A stretch of 64,000 nt of DNA, taken from NCBI RefSeq assembly GCF_000316035.1, contig NZ_ANHX01000062.1, forward strand, positions 1 to 64,000, written 5' to 3'. Source of the stretch: Paenibacillus sp. PAMC 26794 (GTDB lineage: Bacteria > Bacillota > Bacilli > Paenibacillales > Paenibacillaceae). The translations under genes and the position numbers were made by a program. Every line of letters starts with the position of its first letter. The stretch's first letter is position 1. Below are positions 59,863 to 64,000 of this stretch, in pieces. The notes under the pieces were generated by a model. The model saw nothing but the letters and a program-made list of their open reading frames with translations, was not told the origin of the DNA and did no database searches.

Positions 59863-61473
59863 ATGAACTTCGATCCACTCTACCAACCGTATCCCTCTTA
59901 CCGTGTGCCCGTGTATGCGAAACAAGGCATGGTCGCCACATCTCAGCCGCTGGCTGCACAAGCCGGTCTGGATGTTTTGAAAAAAGGCGGCAACGCCATT
60001 GATGCCGCCATTGCAACTGCGGCAGCACTCACGGTGCTGGAGCCTACGTCCAATGGCATTGGAGGCGATGCTTTTGCCCTCGTCTGGACCGAGGGCAAAC
60101 TGCATGGCCTGAATGCCAGCGGCCCTGCGCCTCAGGGCATATCCATTGAGGCGCTTCAAGCGGCAGGCTATACGGAGATGCCGAAGCTTGGGGTTGTTCC
60201 GGTGACGGTACCTGGCGCACCGGCGGGGTGGGCTGAGCTGAGCCGCCGTTTCGGGCGGCTCACGCTGGCGGAAGCGCTGGAACCGGCCATCCGCTATGCG
60301 GAGGAAGGTTACCCGCTTGCGCCTGGGCTGGCCCGCCACTGGGCAAGGGCAGCCGAGATCTATGCACGCCAGGGTGATGCGAAGGCAGGGCGTGCGTGGT
60401 TTGAGACATTTGCTCCAGGCGGGCGTGTTCCCGCAGCTGGAGAGATGTGGCGCTCGCCGGATCACGCGGCGACTTTGCGCCAGATTGGCGAGAGCGAAGC
60501 GCGAGACTTTTACGAAGGAGAACTGGCGGAACACATTCATTCCTTTATGGCAGAGCACGGTGGTTATCTGACTCACGAAGATCTGAAGGCTTTCCAGCCG
60601 GAGTGGGTTGATCCCATCTCCGTCTCCTATCGTGGTTACGATGTATGGGAGATCCCGCCGAATGGACAAGGACTGATTGCTCTGGCGGCGCTTAATCTGC
60701 TGAAAGGATATGAATTTGAAGAGAAAGAATCTGTTCAGGCGTATCATCAGCAGCTCGAAGCCATGAAGCTGGCATTTGCCGATGGGGAGAGAAATATTAC
60801 CGAAGAACGCAAAATGGGCGTGACCGTAGAGGAACTGCTGTCCGAGCCCTACGCGGCAGAACGGCGCAAACTCATTGGTGATACCGCACGTGCACCTGAG
60901 GCAGGCGATCCACGAGCAAGTGGAACGGTTTATCTGGCTACAGCGGATGGTGAAGGCAACATGGTTTCCTTTATCCAGAGTAACTATATGGGCTTCGGGT
61001 CTGGATTGGTTGTTCCGGGGACAGGCATTGCTCTGCAAAACCGCGGACATAATTTCTCACTGGACCCGAATCATGCAAATGCCCTGGAGCCGGGCAAACG
61101 GACGTATCACACGATCATTCCAGGGTTCCTCACCCGCGGCAGCGAAGCGGTCGGGCCATTCGGTGTCATGGGTGGTTTCATGCAGCCGCAAGGTCATGTG
61201 CAGGTGGTCATGAATACGGTCGATTATCACCTGAACCCACAGGCCGCCTTGGATTCTCCGCGCTGGCAATGGACGAAGGACAAAACCATTCTCGTGGAAC
61301 CGGGTTTCCCGCAGCATATCGCTCAGGCACTCGCCCGCAAAGGACATGATATTCAAGTGGCACTCGATCCATCCCAGTTTGGACGCGGTCAGATCATCTG
61401 GCGCAACCCGGACAATGGCGTATTATGCGGGGGTACGGAAACCCGAGCCGACGGCTCGATTGCGGCTTGGTAA
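59863..61473 (+). CDS. Gamma-glutamyltransferase family protein
   Basis: A 536-residue N-terminal-nucleophile hydrolase. The large-subunit part includes KKGGNAIDAAIATAAALTVL and SNGIGGDAFALVW. The processing site and nucleophile Thr are in RASGTVYLATADGEGNMVSF, where usual GGTs have TTH. GVMGGFMQPQGHVQV is the late family block. The start at 59863 has AAGGAG twelve bases upstream and gives the normal family length; longer frames add non-conserved residues. There is no signal peptide, so it is cytosolic, unlike secreted Ggt. A role in glutathione-like or poly-glutamyl peptide turnover is a family guess. Confidence 0.87.
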   Translation: MNFDPLYQPYPSYRVPVYAKQGMVATSQPLAAQAGLDVLKKGGNAIDAAIATAAALTVLEPTSNGIGGDAFALVWTEGKLHGLNASGPAPQGISIEALQAAGYTEMPKLGVVPVTVPGAPAGWAELSRRFGRLTLAEALEPAIRYAEEGYPLAPGLARHWARAAEIYARQGDAKAGRAWFETFAPGGRVPAAGEMWRSPDHAATLRQIGESEARDFYEGELAEHIHSFMAEHGGYLTHEDLKAFQPEWVDPISVSYRGYDVWEIPPNGQGLIALAALNLLKGYEFEEKESVQAYHQQLEAMKLAFADGERNITEERKMGVTVEELLSEPYAAERRKLIGDTARAPEAGDPRASGTVYLATADGEGNMVSFIQSNYMGFGSGLVVPGTGIALQNRGHNFSLDPNHANALEPGKRTYHTIIPGFLTRGSEAVGPFGVMGGFMQPQGHVQVVMNTVDYHLNPQAALDSPRWQWTKDKTILVEPGFPQHIAQALARKGHDIQVALDPSQFGRGQIIWRNPDNGVLCGGTETRADGSIAAW

Positions 61474-61509
61474 AACTCGCGTAATTTTTATAATAGGACT
61501 CTATTCTAT

Positions 61510-61552
61510 GGCACAAGAGAGATGATTCATGTCATCTCTCTTGTGCCTTTTT
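61510..61552 (+). terminator. Terminator of the gamma-glutamyltransferase gene
   Basis: GGCACAAGAGAGATGA pairs perfectly with TCATCTCTCTTGTGCC, followed by TTTTT. It lies 36 bp after the stop. Confidence 0.92.
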
Positions 61553-61678
61553 CCGACTTCTAACATCAGTAAACAACATATTGTAGATATTTATGTACCC
61601 TTTTAACCAGAGAAATGTAAAAATAATGTGTAATTCATGAAAAATATTTATTTTTTCGTAAATTTTCACTACATACCA

Positions 61679-61706
61679 TAAATCACAGTGCCTTTCTGAC
61701 CGATAT
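61679..61706 (+). promoter_or_regulatory. Possible sigma-D promoter for the lipoprotein/chemoreceptor operon
   Basis: TAAA (61679-61682) and ACCGATAT (61699-61706) with 16 bases between match the motility sigma-D pattern TAAA-N15-GCCGATAT at all but one base. It lies 110 bp before the lipoprotein gene and upstream of a chemoreceptor gene, a usual sigma-D target. The rest of this 343-bp gap is AT-rich with nothing else named. Confidence 0.45.
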
Positions 61707-61816
61707 AGATAAAGGGAAATCCTCACCATACGTGTCATCATATACACGTCATTCCCTGGAGCTAAGGAACCATGCAAAACAGAAAAATGCGACTACAGAA
61801 ATGAGGGTGCCAACAC

Positions 61817-62824
61817 ATGAAAACAAACAAGAACAGACGCGCAGGTCTAGGTCTCACCATAATGATGATCCTGACGGTACTGATCCTGGGGGCATGTTCA
61901 GCCAACAATACAACAACGGCAACAGACACAAGAACAAAGGTTGGGATCGTGCTTACGGAAGTGGGTCTGGGTGACCGTTCTTTTAATGATGCTGCTTTTG
62001 ATGGACTGGTTCAGGCCAGAAATGAGAAAAGCATTGTCTTTGACTATCGTGAACCGGGTGACAATGCCGAAGCTGCATTTGAAGAGTTTGCGGAAGCCAA
62101 ATTTGATCTGATTATCGGCCTGAGTGATGCTGTCCAAGCGGATATGGAGAAAGTTGCAGCCAAATATCCTGACCAGCAGTTCCTCATGATTGACAGTCAG
62201 TCCGAACTGCCTAACATTGCCTCCTTTTCATTCCGGGCGGAAGAAGGAAGTTATCTGGCAGGTGTTATTGCCGCTATGGCTTCAACGGAAGATCATGTTG
62301 GCTTCCTTGGTGGAATAGAGATACCGGTCCTTCGTAATTTCGAGCAAGGTTTTAAGCAAGGTGTTCTGGCTGTCAAGCCGGATGCAACCGTTGATGCCGT
62401 CTACGCAGGGGACTTTGGTAATGCCGATCTGGGTGAACAACTGGCTGCACAGATGATTCAGGAAAAGGGGGCTGACGTGATCTATGTGGCTGCCGGTCTC
62501 ACAGGCGTGGGCGCACTGACGGAGATTCAGAAATTAGGGAAATACGCCATCGGTGTAGATACCGATCAATTCTTTTTGGCGGAAAAAGCCATTCTGACGT
62601 CCATGCTGAAAAATGTAGATGTCTCTATCTATAATGCCGTTAACACGTTTATTCAAAACAATCATACCTTCCCTCAAAAAGAAATCATGGAGGGGCTGGC
62701 GGAGAACGCCGTGGGTCTGACTGCTCTACATAATATCACGCTCAGTGATGAACAACAGCAAACCTTCGAAGATCTGAAGGCAAAGATCTCTTCCGGTCAA
62801 ATCAAAATTACGCTTGATCAATAA
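61817..62824 (+). CDS. BMP-family (BmpA/Med-like) lipoprotein
   Basis: A 335-residue periplasmic-binding-type lipoprotein. The signal peptide ends in the lipobox LGAC (Cys27). The ligand domain starts with KVGIVLTEVGLGDRSFNDAA and includes EEGSYLAGVIAAM and VGFLGGIEIPVL, the pattern of BmpA/PnrA nucleoside-binding proteins. No transporter genes follow; instead a chemoreceptor gene starts 26 bp downstream. The pair may work as a ligand-binding protein plus receptor. Ligand unknown; a nucleoside is the family norm. Confidence 0.88.
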   Translation: MKTNKNRRAGLGLTIMMILTVLILGACSANNTTTATDTRTKVGIVLTEVGLGDRSFNDAAFDGLVQARNEKSIVFDYREPGDNAEAAFEEFAEAKFDLIIGLSDAVQADMEKVAAKYPDQQFLMIDSQSELPNIASFSFRAEEGSYLAGVIAAMASTEDHVGFLGGIEIPVLRNFEQGFKQGVLAVKPDATVDAVYAGDFGNADLGEQLAAQMIQEKGADVIYVAAGLTGVGALTEIQKLGKYAIGVDTDQFFLAEKAILTSMLKNVDVSIYNAVNTFIQNNHTFPQKEIMEGLAENAVGLTALHNITLSDEQQQTFEDLKAKISSGQIKITLDQ

Positions 62825-62850
62825 CCCATCGGATACGAGGAGGTACGCAC

Positions 62851-64000
62851 ATGAAACTACAGGGAAAACTGATACTTAATGCTCTAATTTCACTACTTCT
62901 ATGCCTTGTGCTAGTCGCTTATATTATCATGCAATTGCTCAACATGAATGCCAAAAATCAAAATCTGGTACCAGCCATGCTCAAGGTGAGTGAACTGAAC
63001 GCCAATCAGATTCAGACCCAGCAGGCGCTGGATGTCTATTCGTTCTCCATGACAGCAGGAAACCAGGACGCCGTGCTTCGCTTGCTGGCTGAAGGCCAAA
63101 CGATGATTCAGGAGCTTACGGACGGATTGCTCGAAACAGATCAGCAGTTACAACTTATTCAGTCCATCGAGACAAAATTACAAGCTCTCAACCAGGGAGC
63201 CACCGAAGCGATGAGCGCGATGAACAGTGCGGAAGCGAAACGTTACAGCACTCGGGTTCGGGGCATACAGAATGATATCTATTCGTTAGATGAGATGACT
63301 CGGGATCGTTATGATCAATATACCGTCGATTTGGAACATGACATTCAGCAAACGTGGCAAACCGCTCTGGTAGGAGCCATCGTATTGCTCGTCGCCGTGA
63401 TGCTGTTTAATATGTATACTTCACGGCAGATCGCCCGACGTATTCGTACGCTGAAAGACGCCGCAGGACAAATTGCAGACGGTGACCTGACCGGACAATT
63501 ACCGGAATCTCGGGGCAAAGATGAACTCGATGACCTGAGTCGCTCCTTCGGTATCATGATTCATAATATCCGCGGCATTATTCAATCCATTGGTGAAGCG
63601 GGTCATCGTGTCGATCTGATGGCGCAAGACATTGACCGCGGCAATGATACGGCCCAAGCGATTGTGCAGCAAGTATCCCGTACCACGGAGGAACTATCGA
63701 TTGGCAGTCAAAAGATTGCGGAGGATCTGAGTGAAACGGTGATGGTTGTGGACAAAATGCAGTCTACCTTCAATAGCAATCTGGAGGCCACTTCCCAATC
63801 GGTGATCGATGGTCGTGAAGTATTAACTACCGTTGAGGAAGGCCATAAGGCTGTAGCGGAGCAACTCCGCCTGGCCGAAGTGAATCGTCTGGCGATGTCC
63901 GAGGTGGAACAAACGGTGCGGGAACTGGAAGAAAGCGCGGTTCGAATCACTACGATGACTGCATATGTATCGGAGATTGCCAAACAAACGACCATGCTCT
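62851..64000 (+). CDS. Methyl-accepting chemotaxis protein, 3' end beyond window
   Basis: The first about 383 residues of a chemoreceptor. The ATG at 62851 follows GAGGAGG by seven bases. A membrane span lies at about 8-30, then a four-helix-bundle sensing domain. A second span is near 172-193 (TALVGAIVLLVAVMLFNMY), followed by a HAMP domain (DAAGQIADGDLTGQLPES) and the start of the coiled-coil signalling domain. The conserved hairpin tip lies beyond the window. It is co-directional and closely spaced with the BMP-type lipoprotein. Confidence 0.92.
   Translation, partial: MKLQGKLILNALISLLLCLVLVAYIIMQLLNMNAKNQNLVPAMLKVSELNANQIQTQQALDVYSFSMTAGNQDAVLRLLAEGQTMIQELTDGLLETDQQLQLIQSIETKLQALNQGATEAMSAMNSAEAKRYSTRVRGIQNDIYSLDEMTRDRYDQYTVDLEHDIQQTWQTALVGAIVLLVAVMLFNMYTSRQIARRIRTLKDAAGQIADGDLTGQLPESRGKDELDDLSRSFGIMIHNIRGIIQSIGEAGHRVDLMAQDIDRGNDTAQAIVQQVSRTTEELSIGSQKIAEDLSETVMVVDKMQSTFNSNLEATSQSVIDGREVLTTVEEGHKAVAEQLRLAEVNRLAMSEVEQTVRELEESAVRITTMTAYVSEIAKQTTML

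Overview
The window looks like a chromosomal segment of a Paenibacillus-type Bacillota. The grounds are strong AGGAGG-type ribosome sites with ATG, GTG and TTG starts, roughly 50% GC, and gene families typical of that group: a YesM/YesN two-component pair beside a CUT1 sugar transporter, tiny YjcZ-like sporulation peptides, FosB, and an SNF2 helicase followed by a SWIM protein. No rRNA, tRNA, CRISPR array, insertion sequence or prophage was seen.

Layout. 1-4.3 kb: SWIM protein (cut by the window edge), SNF2 helicase and a CheW-like protein. 4.4-8.2 kb: two gene remnants, two clusters of DnaA-box-like 9-mers, and a TetR regulator with a palindromic operator next to a reductase/hydrolase fusion. 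8.2-15.5 kb: lipoprotein, two permeases, sensor kinase and AraC-type regulator for an unknown sugar. 15.6-24.6 kb: membrane proteins, RidA, SDR, MFS, an orphan kinase, a PAP2 phosphatase and an HD-GYP phosphodiesterase. 24.7-28.3 kb: ECF sigma and anti-sigma pair, a candidate small RNA, a mirrored repeat array and three YjcZ-like peptides. 28.7-34.9 kb: a lipoprotein, a thiamine-binding protein, and class I ribonucleotide reductase with tandem NrdR boxes and an attenuator-like leader. 35-40.3 kb: a two-gene toxin-antitoxin-like module with a 9-bp microsatellite, a TPR/SUKH protein, a kinase-like protein and an S9 peptidase.

40.4-58.1 kb is the highlight. A 16-gene minus-strand operon starts with a 64-residue peptide whose C-terminal half is six pentads of the ARAVx type, giving seven arginines. 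Behind it lie a KAS III, an ATP-grasp ligase, a LysA-type PLP decarboxylase and an acyl carrier protein (the BtrJ/BtrK/BtrI set known from butirosin), three more KAS III-fold proteins (two lacking the catalytic Cys), an acyl-CoA dehydrogenase plus a half-size relative, a MATE exporter, an arginase-family enzyme with intact metal ligands, an LPLAT-type acyltransferase, a catalytic/non-catalytic M16 peptidase pair and a phosphopantetheinyl transferase. A divergent XRE-TPR regulator and a small secreted peptide flank it. My inference is a ribosomal peptide whose arginines become ornithine and which is joined to an ACP-borne amino-acyl or fatty-acyl chain, then cut by the M16 pair and exported. 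I recognise no described pathway with this whole combination.

58.2-64 kb: FosB, an SDR, a gamma-glutamyltransferase-family protein, a BMP-type lipoprotein and a chemoreceptor cut by the window end.
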